A program made the translations under genes and the position numbers. The notes beneath the pieces are model-generated. The model was given only the letters and a program-made list of their open reading frames with translations, had not been told where the DNA came from and did not search any database. A stretch of DNA of 7,391 bases. Source: G021776435 sp046756245 (GTDB lineage Bacteria > Pseudomonadota > Alphaproteobacteria > Caulobacterales > Parvularculaceae). The stretch lies in NCBI GenBank assembly GCA_046756245.1, contig JBHHVZ010000122.1, positions 1-7,391 on the forward strand, written 5' to 3'. This document shows positions 1-5,947 of this stretch, piece after piece; positions within the stretch are counted from its first letter, which is position 1, and each line of letters begins with the position of its first letter.

Positions 1-25
1 TATATTGAACAGCACTCAGATAAAC

Positions 26-45
26 CTACCGGCGCCAGCCGGTAG
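26..45 (-). terminator. Hairpin just after trpE stop; possible intrinsic terminator
   Basis: On the transcribed (minus) strand a perfect 7-bp stem CTACCGG/CCGGTAG encloses a 6-base loop. It begins four bases after the trpE TAA stop. The RNA continues GUUUAUCUG, so the U-tract is short and interrupted, making this a weak classical intrinsic terminator. The stem is symmetric, so it could also act for a gene arriving from the left on the plus strand. Because the window ends here, a regulatory hairpin between trpE and a following trp gene cannot be excluded. Confidence 0.5.
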
Positions 46-49
46 TGGT

Positions 50-1549
50 TTAGTTCCCTTCGCCGCGGGCGAGGTCGGCGGCGGCGAAGAGCGCCTTGGC
101 CTTGTTGACGCACTCGCGATGTTCGGCTTCAGGATCGGAATCGGCGACGATTCCGGCGCCGGCCTGCACGTGCATGACGCCGTCCTTGACGATGGCGGTG
201 CGGAGCGCGATGCAGGTGTCGACATTGCCGTCGGCGGAGAAATAGCCGATCGCCCCGCCATAGGCGCCGCGGGCTTCATTCTCGAGCTCGTCGATAATCT
301 CCATGGCGCGGATTTTCGGCGCGCCGGAAACGGTGCCGGCCGGAAAGCCCGCCTCCACCGCGTCGACCGGATCGACGCCGGGTGCAAGTTTGCCGACGAC
401 ATTCGAAACGATATGCATCACGTGGCTGTAGCGTTCGATGACGAACTGCTCGGTGACGCGTACGGTTCCGATGCGGCTGGCGCGCCCGACATCGTTGCGG
501 CCGAGATCCAAGAGCATCAGGTGCTCGGCCCGCTCCTTCGGGTCGGCCAGCAATTCCTTTTCAAGCGACTGGTCTTCTTCCGGCGTCGCGCCGCGCGGGC
601 GCGTGCCGGCGATCGGGCGCACGGTGACTTCGCCGTCGCGCACGCGCACAAGAATTTCCGGACTCGATCCGACAAGCGCATGAGAGCCGAAATTCAAAAA
701 GAAAAGGAAAGGCGACGGATTGGTCCGGCGCAGCGCGCGATAAAGATCAAACGCCGGCGCCGCGAACGGCGTCGAAAAGCGCTGGCTCAAAACCACTTGA
801 AAAATATCGCCGGCGGCGATGTATTCCTTGGCGCGCGCGACCATGGCGCAATAAACCGTCTTCGGCGTATTCGAAACGGGCGCGATGTCCGCGGCGTCTT
901 GATCCGCTGTCGGAACGGCGGCGGGCGCGGGGGCTTCAAGATCGCTCAATGCATCCGTTAGACGTTCGCTGGCGCGCGAATAGGCGGCGCGCGCGGAAAC
1001 GCCCTCTTCGGACCGAACCGGCGCGACCAGAATGATCTCCTGACGGATATTATCGAATACGGCCGTCACCGTCGGGCGTATGAAGAGCGCGTCGGGAATG
1101 TCGATGCCGCCTTCGGGCCGGTCGGGCAGGCGCTCCATCTCTCGGGCCATGTCGTAGCCGAGATAGCCGAATACGCCCGCCGCCATCGGCGGCAGGCCGC
1201 GCGGCATGTCGATCCGCGATGCGGCGAGGAGACGCTTCAGGCTGTCGAGCGGCGGCGCCGATTCCGGCGCAAACGCATCCGCATCGGCGGCGGCGTCGCA
1301 GTTGATTTCGGCCTGCGCGCCGCTCGCGCGCCATATGACGTCGGGCTTCATGCCGATAATCGAATAGCGGCCGAGCTGCTCGCCGCCCTCGACAGATTCC
1401 AGCAGAAACGCATTGGCGCGACGCGCGGCGAGTTTCAGATAGGCCGAGACCGGCGTTTCAAGATCGCTGACCGTCCGTCTCCAGACGACCTGCGGCTCGC
1501 CCTTTTCATACGTTTTCTTAAAGTCGGCGAAATCGGGCGAAAGACTCAT
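50..1549 (-). CDS. trpE: Anthranilate synthase component I (TrpE)
   Basis: TrpE converts chorismate plus ammonia (supplied by the glutaminase subunit TrpG) to anthranilate, the first committed step of tryptophan synthesis, in the cytoplasm. The 499 residues match the usual length of about 500. The N-terminal domain carries LLESVEGGEQLGRYS (residues 49-63); this LLES region forms the tryptophan feedback site in the family. The chorismate-binding domain fills roughly residues 228-492, with PIAGTRPRG (312-320), the DLGRNDVGR block (348-356), ERYSHVMH (372-379), GFPAGTVSGAPK (401-412) and the IVADSDPEAEHRE block (467-479), so the active site looks intact. Aminodeoxychorismate synthase PabB is the main alternative, but the LLES site, length and start favour TrpE. 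The ATG overlaps the ppiD stop as ATGA. A GAGGGG ribosome binding site (1552-1557) lies inside the last ppiD codons, implying translational coupling. No TrpG domain is fused, and trpG is not in the window. Confidence 0.95.
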   Translation of the reverse strand: MSLSPDFADFKKTYEKGEPQVVWRRTVSDLETPVSAYLKLAARRANAFLLESVEGGEQLGRYSIIGMKPDVIWRASGAQAEINCDAAADADAFAPESAPPLDSLKRLLAASRIDMPRGLPPMAAGVFGYLGYDMAREMERLPDRPEGGIDIPDALFIRPTVTAVFDNIRQEIILVAPVRSEEGVSARAAYSRASERLTDALSDLEAPAPAAVPTADQDAADIAPVSNTPKTVYCAMVARAKEYIAAGDIFQVVLSQRFSTPFAAPAFDLYRALRRTNPSPFLFFLNFGSHALVGSSPEILVRVRDGEVTVRPIAGTRPRGATPEEDQSLEKELLADPKERAEHLMLLDLGRNDVGRASRIGTVRVTEQFVIERYSHVMHIVSNVVGKLAPGVDPVDAVEAGFPAGTVSGAPKIRAMEIIDELENEARGAYGGAIGYFSADGNVDTCIALRTAIVKDGVMHVQAGAGIVADSDPEAEHRECVNKAKALFAAADLARGEGN

Positions 1550-3441
1550 GCCCCCTCGGAAAAAATCTGATCGAGCTGGATGCGGTCGGTGCGCACGCCG
1601 TATTCGTCGCGAAGGGTCGCCACATAGGCGTCCAGCAGCTCCTGATCGAGTTGATAACCGATAAACTGCTGATAGAGTTCGATCTCGCCGGCGCCGATCT
1701 GATTGCGCGCGAACCCGATAGACTTCACCTGCGCGATAACTTGCGCATCGCCGAAACCGGCCGGCCCGGAAACGAGCTGGCCGGGATTGGCTGAAAAGAT
1801 CTGGTCGCGCAGGCTGGCCGAAAAGGTCTCGTTTTCGGTGCCGCGATCAAGCGCCGCTTCAAGCGGCGCGCGATTATAGGGGGCGGCGGCGGTTTCAAGC
1901 GCGGCCCCGTTTTCGACCGCTTCGCGGATGGTTCGCACGGTCTCGGAAATGCGCGCGCGCCGCTCTTCGCGCCGCCAGGCCTCGCGCACCGCGTCGCGCA
2001 CCGCGTCGAGGGGTTTGAGCGCCGGCGGCGTCACCTGATCGAGCGCGACAAAAAAGAATCCGTCGCGCGACGCGAGATCGAGGCTTTCCGATTCTTCGCC
2101 TTCTTCGAGTTGAAACGCTTCGGTCAGGACCTCGCCGGGAACGCCGTCGAGAATGGCGCCGCCGGGCGTGAAACTGAACGAGTCGATTGGACCATAGGAT
2201 TTCGCCGCGACGCCGGCGCGTTCGGCTGCAGCCGCGAGCGTCAGGCCTTCGTCGCGCGCGGTCTCTATCTCATCGACGGCGTCGTACAGGCGCCGGCGCG
2301 CATCCTGCGCGAGATACTGATCGGCGATATCGTCGCGTACGTCTTCGAATGTTTTCGTTTCCGGCGGGCTGACGCCGGCGACTTGCACTACGGTCCAACC
2401 GAACAGGCCCTTGACCGGATCGATAATATCGCCGACGCCGACATCTTCGGCGAACGCAGCTTCGGCCACCGCGTCGTCGAGCACTTCGCGCTGCTGAATA
2501 TCGGTGAATGTCTGCGTTTCGAGCGACAATCCGCGTTCGCTGGCGATGTTTTCGAACGGCCTGCCCTGGCGCAGCGCGGCGACGGCGGCCTGCGCTTCGG
2601 CTTCGGTGTCGAATGTGATCTGATAAAGCGTCCGCCGTTCCGGCGTTTCGTAAAGCCGTTCGCGGCCGGCTTCGTAAAGTTTTCTCAACTCCTCCTCCGG
2701 CGCTTCGAGGCCATCGTGGAAATCGCTTTCGCGCAAGATAACGGCGGTGAAGGTTCGATATTCCGGCGCCGTGAAGGCGGAAGGATTTTCGGCGTAATAG
2801 GCTTCTATGTCGTCGGGCGCCGGTTCGTCGGGTTTTCCGGTCATCTCGTCGGTGACGATGAGATAATCGACGCGGCGCCGTTCGGTCTGACGCAAAAGCA
2901 GCATGTTGGCGAACGTTTCGGGCGCGGGGGCGGGCGCCGAAGCGGCTGCGACAAGTTGGTTTCGCAACAGGTCGCGCCGAATCAAAGATTCGAACTGGCC
3001 CAGGGTCAGGCTGTTCTGTTGCAGGATGTTTTGCAGCACGAAGCGGTCGAATTTTCCGGTTCCCGCATTCTGGAAACGCTCGTCCGACTGAAGCGTCTCG
3101 CGCACCAGCGCGCGCGGCGTAACGAGTCCCATCTGCTCGGCTTGTTGTTCGATAATCGAGCGGCTGGCCATGACCGATACGACGTAATCCGGCAGTCCTT
3201 CGGCGAGCGCGTCGGCGCGGGTGAATTCTCCGTTCGATTCGTTCCGGCGGATGTCGACCTGACGGTTGAATTCGCTCAAGACGGCTTGCGCCGTGAATCC
3301 CTTGTCGCCCACCCTGAGCGCTGACTGCTGCGTGAAATTCCTCAGCTCCGGCACCCCCCAGAACGCGAAAGCGAGCATCAGAAGAGCGACAAAAAACCAT
3401 GCTATGACGCCCTTGAGCGCGTTGCGAACCTGATGAAGCAT
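1546..3441 (-). CDS. ppiD: Membrane-anchored SurA/PpiD-type periplasmic folding factor
   Basis: The 631-residue protein (E. coli PpiD is 623) has the PpiD layout. A short basic cytoplasmic N-terminus is followed by one membrane anchor at about residues 11-30, then a large periplasmic part. That part has a SurA-like N-terminal chaperone domain (about 36-190), a parvulin-like segment (about 267-357) and a helical and beta C-terminal region to 631. PpiD proteins sit beside the Sec translocon and help newly exported proteins fold. Here the parvulin segment keeps the fold signature (RQGRPFENIAS at 291-301, FGWTVVQV at 347-354). It lacks the usual histidine-containing HILV start and the GGDLG motif, so prolyl isomerase activity is doubtful and a holdase role is likelier. 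The start at 3441 is chosen because an AGGA site lies 7 bases upstream and the anchor then sits at the expected distance. A longer frame to 3675 would run into tpiA and adds arginine-rich sequence that looks non-coding. The stop overlaps the trpE start. Confidence 0.88.
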   Translation of the reverse strand: MLHQVRNALKGVIAWFFVALLMLAFAFWGVPELRNFTQQSALRVGDKGFTAQAVLSEFNRQVDIRRNESNGEFTRADALAEGLPDYVVSVMASRSIIEQQAEQMGLVTPRALVRETLQSDERFQNAGTGKFDRFVLQNILQQNSLTLGQFESLIRRDLLRNQLVAAASAPAPAPETFANMLLLRQTERRRVDYLIVTDEMTGKPDEPAPDDIEAYYAENPSAFTAPEYRTFTAVILRESDFHDGLEAPEEELRKLYEAGRERLYETPERRTLYQITFDTEAEAQAAVAALRQGRPFENIASERGLSLETQTFTDIQQREVLDDAVAEAAFAEDVGVGDIIDPVKGLFGWTVVQVAGVSPPETKTFEDVRDDIADQYLAQDARRRLYDAVDEIETARDEGLTLAAAAERAGVAAKSYGPIDSFSFTPGGAILDGVPGEVLTEAFQLEEGEESESLDLASRDGFFFVALDQVTPPALKPLDAVRDAVREAWRREERRARISETVRTIREAVENGAALETAAAPYNRAPLEAALDRGTENETFSASLRDQIFSANPGQLVSGPAGFGDAQVIAQVKSIGFARNQIGAGEIELYQQFIGYQLDQELLDAYVATLRDEYGVRTDRIQLDQIFSEGA

Positions 3442-3447
3442 CGACGA

Positions 3448-3451
3448 ATCC
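3448..3451 (-). promoter_or_regulatory. Ribosome binding site of ppiD (decides the start)
   Basis: AGGA on the minus strand lies 7 bases before the ATG at 3441. It favours this start over the longer open frame, and the resulting N-terminus matches the short basic lead plus anchor expected of PpiD. Confidence 0.65.
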
Positions 3452-3461
3452 TGCTTGCGAC

Positions 3462-3479
3462 GGCGGCCTGTCAGCCGCC
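3462..3479 (-). other. Short GC-rich hairpin in the ppiD leader
   Basis: A perfect 6-bp inverted repeat GGCGGC/GCCGCC with a 6-base spacer lies about 20 bases upstream of the ppiD start, inside the untranslated leader if the promoter at 3498-3526 is right. It does not cover the ribosome binding site and no U-tract follows. It might stabilise the message or be a chance product of high GC. Confidence 0.3.
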
Positions 3480-3497
3480 CGTTGTCTTTCGGCGCGG

Positions 3498-3526
3498 ATC
3501 GTAGACGGGCCTCTGTCCCGCGACAA
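3498..3526 (-). promoter_or_regulatory. Candidate sigma70-type promoter for ppiD-trpE
   Basis: On the minus strand TTGTCG (3521-3526) and TACGAT (3498-3503) are separated by exactly 17 bases. Each matches four of six positions of the TTGACA/TATAAT consensus. Transcription would start near 3491, giving a leader of about 50 bases before the ppiD ATG. The -35 box falls within one arm of the 9-bp inverted repeat GCGACAAGC/GCTTGTCGC, so a repressor or activator bound there could control it. Assigned by eye only. Confidence 0.4.
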
Positions 3527-3579
3527 GCCGGGCCGGCGTTCCGTTCGCCCGCAGTCTGGACAAGAGGTGCGCTTGTCGC
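3520..3579. repeat. 9-bp inverted repeat in the divergent promoter region
   Basis: GCGACAAGC (3520-3528) and its exact reverse complement GCTTGTCGC (3571-3579) are separated by 42 bases. A further GACAAG at 3559-3564 makes a tighter 6-bp inverted repeat with CTTGTC (3572-3577), spaced by 7 bases. The three copies lie between two divergent genes, and one overlaps the putative ppiD -35 box. This is the geometry of an operator, but no known regulator's site is recognised. Confidence 0.4.
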
Positions 3580-3594
3580 TACCTCGCCAATCAA

Positions 3595-3600
3595 GAGGGG
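3595..3600 (+). promoter_or_regulatory. Ribosome binding site of tpiA
   Basis: GAGGGG starts 14 bases before the ATG at 3609, as part of a purine-rich run AAGAGGGGG. It supports the ATG start over an upstream GTG at 3567, whose extra 14 residues have no counterpart in the TIM family. No clear tpiA promoter is seen; TGGACA at 3557-3562 resembles a -35 box but has no convincing -10 partner. Confidence 0.55.
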
Positions 3601-3608
3601 GCGACGCC

Positions 3609-4322
3609 ATGAAGCCTTTGATCGCCGGCAACTGGAAAATGAACGGAACGCGCGCTTCGCTCGACGAGGCCGCAAGGCTCGTCGATGCGTTTGGCGGGGC
3701 TGCGCCCGAAGATCGCGAGGTTCTGATCTGCCCGCCGGCGACTCTGATCGCCGCTATGGCTGAACGGATCGCCGGAATTGTCGGCGTCGGCGGCCAGGAC
3801 TGCCACGCCGAAACGCGCGGCGCCCATACCGGCGACGTCAGCGCCGAAATGCTCGCCGATGCGGGCGCGTCTTATGTCATTGTCGGCCATTCGGAGCGCC
3901 GCGCCGATCACGGCGAGACTGACGCCGCAGTCCGGGCGAAAGCGGAAGCGGCGCGCCGCACCGGCCTGACGCCGATCGTTTGCGTCGGCGAAACCGAATC
4001 CGAACGCCGCGCCGGCCGCGCGCTTGAAGTCGTCGGCGCGCAACTCGACGGTTCGCTTCCCGAATCAGGCGGCGCGCTTGTTGTCGCTTATGAGCCGGTC
4101 TGGGCGATCGGCACGGGATTAACGCCGACCCTCGACGATATTGCAGAAATGCACGCCTTTATCCGCGAGCGGGTGGGGCCGGATGTCCGCATTCTTTACG
4201 GCGGCTCGGTGAAACCGGGCAACGCCGGCGACATTCTCGCGGTCGTCGATGTCGACGGCGCGCTTGTGGGCGGCGCCAGCCTCAAGGCGGAAGACTTCCT
4301 CGCCATTATAAGAGCAGTGTAA
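3609..4322 (+). CDS. tpiA: Triosephosphate isomerase
   Basis: The enzyme interconverts dihydroxyacetone phosphate and glyceraldehyde 3-phosphate in glycolysis and gluconeogenesis; it is a cytoplasmic TIM barrel, normally a dimer. All catalytic elements are visible. AGNWKMNG supplies Asn8 and Lys10, VGHSERR supplies the electrophilic His94, and AYEPVWAIGTG carries the general base Glu162 and the flexible phosphate-gripping loop. ILYGGSV (195-201) and the LVGGASL loop (219-225) complete the phosphate site. At 237 residues it is shorter than the usual 250-255. Much of the difference is a shortened helix between the mobile loop and the YGGS strand (FIRERVGPDV, residues 184-193), not truncation, since both ends are intact. 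The start is fixed by the family's N-terminus and a purine-rich ribosome binding site. It diverges from ppiD and is followed after 10 bases by the hydrolase, probably on one message. Confidence 0.97.
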   Translation: MKPLIAGNWKMNGTRASLDEAARLVDAFGGAAPEDREVLICPPATLIAAMAERIAGIVGVGGQDCHAETRGAHTGDVSAEMLADAGASYVIVGHSERRADHGETDAAVRAKAEAARRTGLTPIVCVGETESERRAGRALEVVGAQLDGSLPESGGALVVAYEPVWAIGTGLTPTLDDIAEMHAFIRERVGPDVRILYGGSVKPGNAGDILAVVDVDGALVGGASLKAEDFLAIIRAV

Positions 4323-4326
4323 GGGG
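4321..4326 (+). promoter_or_regulatory. Ribosome binding site of the hydrolase, overlapping the tpiA stop
   Basis: AAGGGG lies 6 bases before the ATG at 4333 and shares its first two bases with the tpiA TAA stop. The spacing leaves no room for a separate promoter in the gap, so the two genes are probably co-transcribed and perhaps translationally coupled. Confidence 0.6.
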
Positions 4327-4332
4327 CGCCGG

Positions 4333-5277
4333 ATGCGACCGCTGCTGCTGCTCTGGCTTGTCGCGGGTCTCGCTGCGGTCCTGTATCTTCTGTCGGTGAT
4401 GTTTTCGTTCGCTGCGGAGAAAAACGCGCCGCCTATCGGGCGCTTTGTCGAGGTCGAGGGAGAGCGGCTGCATGTCGTTGAACTCGGCCGGAAAAACGGC
4501 GGCGGCCCGCCGCTGGTGCTCATCCACGGCGCCAGCGTCAATCTCAGGGACATGAAAATGGCGCTGGGCGACCGCCTCGCCGAGCGCCACAGGGTGGTTC
4601 TGATCGATCGGCCGGGACGGGGCTATTCGACCCGGCCCGCCGACGGCTGGCGGCTCGACGTGCAGGCGCGTCTCATTCACGGCGCGCTCGAAAGGCTCGG
4701 CGTCCAGCGTCCCGTGGTCGTCGCCCAGAGCCTCGGCGGCGCGGTCGGCCTCGCCTACGCGCTGAACTATCAGGACGAGATGACCGGCCTCGTTCTGCTT
4801 GCGCCGGTGAGCCACGAATGGCCCGGCGGCGTCGCCTGGTACAACGCCGCCTCCGGCGCGCCCGTAGTCGGCGCGCTTTTACGCCGGCTGGTGATTCCGC
4901 TCTACGGCCTCATCGCCGCGCCGAACGGCGTGAAGGACTCCTTTGCGCCGGATGCGCCGCCGCCCGGCTATTATGAAAAAACCGGCTTGAGCCTTCTCTT
5001 CAGGCCGAAGGATTTCAAGGCCAACGCCGCCGACATCGCCAATCTCAAGCCGCAGATCGTCGAGATGAGCCGGCGCTATGGGGAAATCAGCATTCCGACG
5101 GCGATTCTGACCGGCTCCCACGACACCACCGTCAGCCCGACCATCCATTCCTGGACGCTTTCCCGCCAGATCGCCGGGGCGCGTTTCGAGGTGATCGAGA
5201 ATACGGGCCATGCGCTCCACCATTCCCAGAGCGCGCGCATTATCGCGGTTATCGATGATCTGGCGGCGGCCCGCTGA
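4333..5277 (+). CDS. Membrane-anchored alpha/beta-fold hydrolase, substrate unknown
   Basis: The 314 residues begin with a hydrophobic segment (about 3-24) that reads as an uncleaved membrane anchor or a signal peptide. An alpha/beta hydrolase fold follows. The oxyanion-hole motif LIHGAS is at 63-68 and IDRPGRGYS at 91-99. The nucleophile elbow VAQSLGG has Ser133, the acid is probably Asp264 in TGSHDTTVSP, and His293 is in ENTGHALHH. The triad order and spacing are complete, so the enzyme should be active. The elbow reads A-x-S-x-G in place of G-x-S-x-G, a variant also known in Bacillus lipases. A helical cap domain spans roughly 160-245. Esterase, lipase, epoxide hydrolase or C-C hydrolase activity cannot be distinguished from sequence. 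It lies 10 bases after tpiA and before secG, with a ribosome binding site overlapping the tpiA stop. Base composition and codon use resemble the neighbours, giving no sign of recent transfer. Confidence 0.88.
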   Translation: MRPLLLLWLVAGLAAVLYLLSVMFSFAAEKNAPPIGRFVEVEGERLHVVELGRKNGGGPPLVLIHGASVNLRDMKMALGDRLAERHRVVLIDRPGRGYSTRPADGWRLDVQARLIHGALERLGVQRPVVVAQSLGGAVGLAYALNYQDEMTGLVLLAPVSHEWPGGVAWYNAASGAPVVGALLRRLVIPLYGLIAAPNGVKDSFAPDAPPPGYYEKTGLSLLFRPKDFKANAADIANLKPQIVEMSRRYGEISIPTAILTGSHDTTVSPTIHSWTLSRQIAGARFEVIENTGHALHHSQSARIIAVIDDLAAAR

Positions 5278-5323
5278 TCGGCCGGGCGGATTTCAGGGAA
5301 GCCTTGCCCCGCCGGGCCTGATC
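5276..5323 (+). terminator. Imperfect inverted repeat at the hydrolase stop; possible terminator
   Basis: GATCGGCC.GGGCGG (5276-5289) can pair with CCGCC.GGCCTGATC (5309-5323) as 4+4+5 base pairs, interrupted by one bulge and one G-G mismatch, with a 19-base loop. The stem starts at the hydrolase stop codon. No U-tract follows directly, though a T-rich stretch appears at 5339-5347. It could end or attenuate the tpiA-hydrolase message, or act with Rho. GC-rich chance pairing is the alternative. Confidence 0.35.
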
Positions 5324-5332
5324 CCCTAGACA
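5304..5332 (+). promoter_or_regulatory. Weak candidate promoter for secG
   Basis: TTGCCC (5304-5309) and TAGACA (5327-5332) have 17-base spacing, with four and three consensus matches respectively. Transcription would begin near 5339, about 54 bases before the secG start. The 3' arm of the inverted repeat at 5276-5323 covers the -35 box. The match is poor, and secG may equally be read from upstream. Confidence 0.2.
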
Positions 5333-5374
5333 GCCCATCTTTCTTTTGCCGCCGATCGCGCCTATCTCAAGACG

Positions 5375-5387
5375 CGCAACAAGGCTG
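5375..5387 (+). repeat. 13-base direct repeat, copy 1, containing the secG ribosome binding site
   Basis: CGCAACAAGGCTG occurs here and identically at 5946-5958, upstream of pyrG. In this copy the AAGG (5381-5384) lies 8 bases before the secG ATG and is the evident ribosome binding site. Confidence 0.6.
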
Positions 5388-5392
5388 AACCG

Positions 5393-5908
5393 ATGATCCC
5401 CGTTCTCTTAACCATTCATGTGTTGATTGTTCTCACCCTGATTGGCGTCGTGCTGCTGCAGCGCTCCGACGGCGGCGCGCTGGGCCTGGGCGGCGGCGGT
5501 GGCGGCGGCGGGTTCATGACCGGACGCGGGGCGGCGAACGCGCTTACGCGCACAACCTCGGTGCTGACCGCGCTGTTCTTCGCCACCTCGATCAGCCTCG
5601 CCATTCTCGCCGGCGGCGGGGAAACCGAAGAAACAGTGATCGAAGAACTGACCGGACAGTCGGCGCCGGCTGGCAATATTTCAGGGCCTGGCGCGGCGAC
5701 TACTGGCGATCTGCTGAATTCGCTCGGCGCGGGCGATGAAGACGCCGACGCAGAGGCCGGGAGCGAAGCGACGGGCGAGGATACGCCCGCTGCGGTACTC
5801 GACACGCTGGGCGCCGAGCCGGATGCGGCAGGCGAAGAAGCGCCGGTCGAGACTGCGCCTGACGAAAACGCGGAAGAACAGCCGGGCGAAGACGCGCCCA
5901 ACCGCTAA
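5393..5908 (+). CDS. secG: Preprotein translocase subunit SecG
   Basis: SecG is the small auxiliary subunit of the SecYEG channel and stimulates SecA-driven export across the inner membrane. The first 75 residues carry the diagnostic pattern. Membrane segment 1 (about 3-22) is followed by the LLQRSDGGALG loop, a run of eight glycines (33-40) and FMTGRGAANALTR. Membrane segment 2 lies at about 54-73. From residue 77 on there is an acidic, alanine- and proline-rich tail of about 95 residues, presumably disordered. It takes the length to 171 against 110 in E. coli; long low-complexity tails are common in alphaproteobacterial SecG. The tail holds two similar units, LLNSLGAG (107-114) and VLDTLGAE (135-142), each followed by Asp/Glu/Ala-rich sequence. 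The ATG is supported by AAGG 8 bases upstream. It is placed between the hydrolase and pyrG. Confidence 0.93.
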   Translation: MIPVLLTIHVLIVLTLIGVVLLQRSDGGALGLGGGGGGGGFMTGRGAANALTRTTSVLTALFFATSISLAILAGGGETEETVIEELTGQSAPAGNISGPGAATTGDLLNSLGAGDEDADAEAGSEATGEDTPAAVLDTLGAEPDAAGEEAPVETAPDENAEEQPGEDAPNR

Positions 5909-5917
5909 TCATTCAAT

Positions 5918-5947
5918 TTGAACTTTTTTTGAGCCGCGACCTGTACG
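5918..5947 (+). promoter_or_regulatory. AT-rich tract and weak candidate promoter for pyrG
   Basis: The secG-pyrG gap opens with the most AT-rich patch nearby, including seven consecutive T (5924-5930). TTGAAC (5918-5923) followed after 18 bases by TGTACG (5942-5947) could be a poor sigma70 promoter. The T-run is not preceded by a GC-rich stem, so it does not look like an intrinsic terminator for secG. Confidence 0.22.

Noticed and set aside
5..961. Long plus-strand open frame of 318 codons opposite trpE
   Set aside because: It lies fully antisense to trpE, whose protein motifs are unmistakable. The translation is arginine-rich with no recognisable domain; high-GC codon bias creates such frames.
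1978..2010. Short tandem-like repeat CGCGTCGCGCAC in ppiD
   Set aside because: It encodes the helical DAVRDAVREA repeat of the protein, so it is explained by coding for an amphipathic helix.
2110..3324. Plus-strand open frame of 404 codons opposite ppiD
   Set aside because: It is antisense to ppiD, with no recognisable motif and no good ribosome binding site. It arises from GC bias at third codon positions.
3567..3608. Upstream GTG start for tpiA
   Set aside because: The 14 added residues have no counterpart in the family, and the ATG at 3609 has its own ribosome binding site.
3442..3608. trp leader peptide or attenuator upstream of ppiD-trpE
   Set aside because: No small frame with tandem tryptophan codons and no terminator/antiterminator pair is visible in the leader.
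3442..3675. N-terminal extension of the ppiD frame to 3675
   Set aside because: It would overlap tpiA and the divergent promoter region, adds arginine-rich sequence, and pushes the membrane anchor away from the N-terminus.
5416..5901. Minus-strand Ser/Pro/Ala-rich frame opposite secG
   Set aside because: The proline run is just the complement of the SecG glycine run; there is no independent support.
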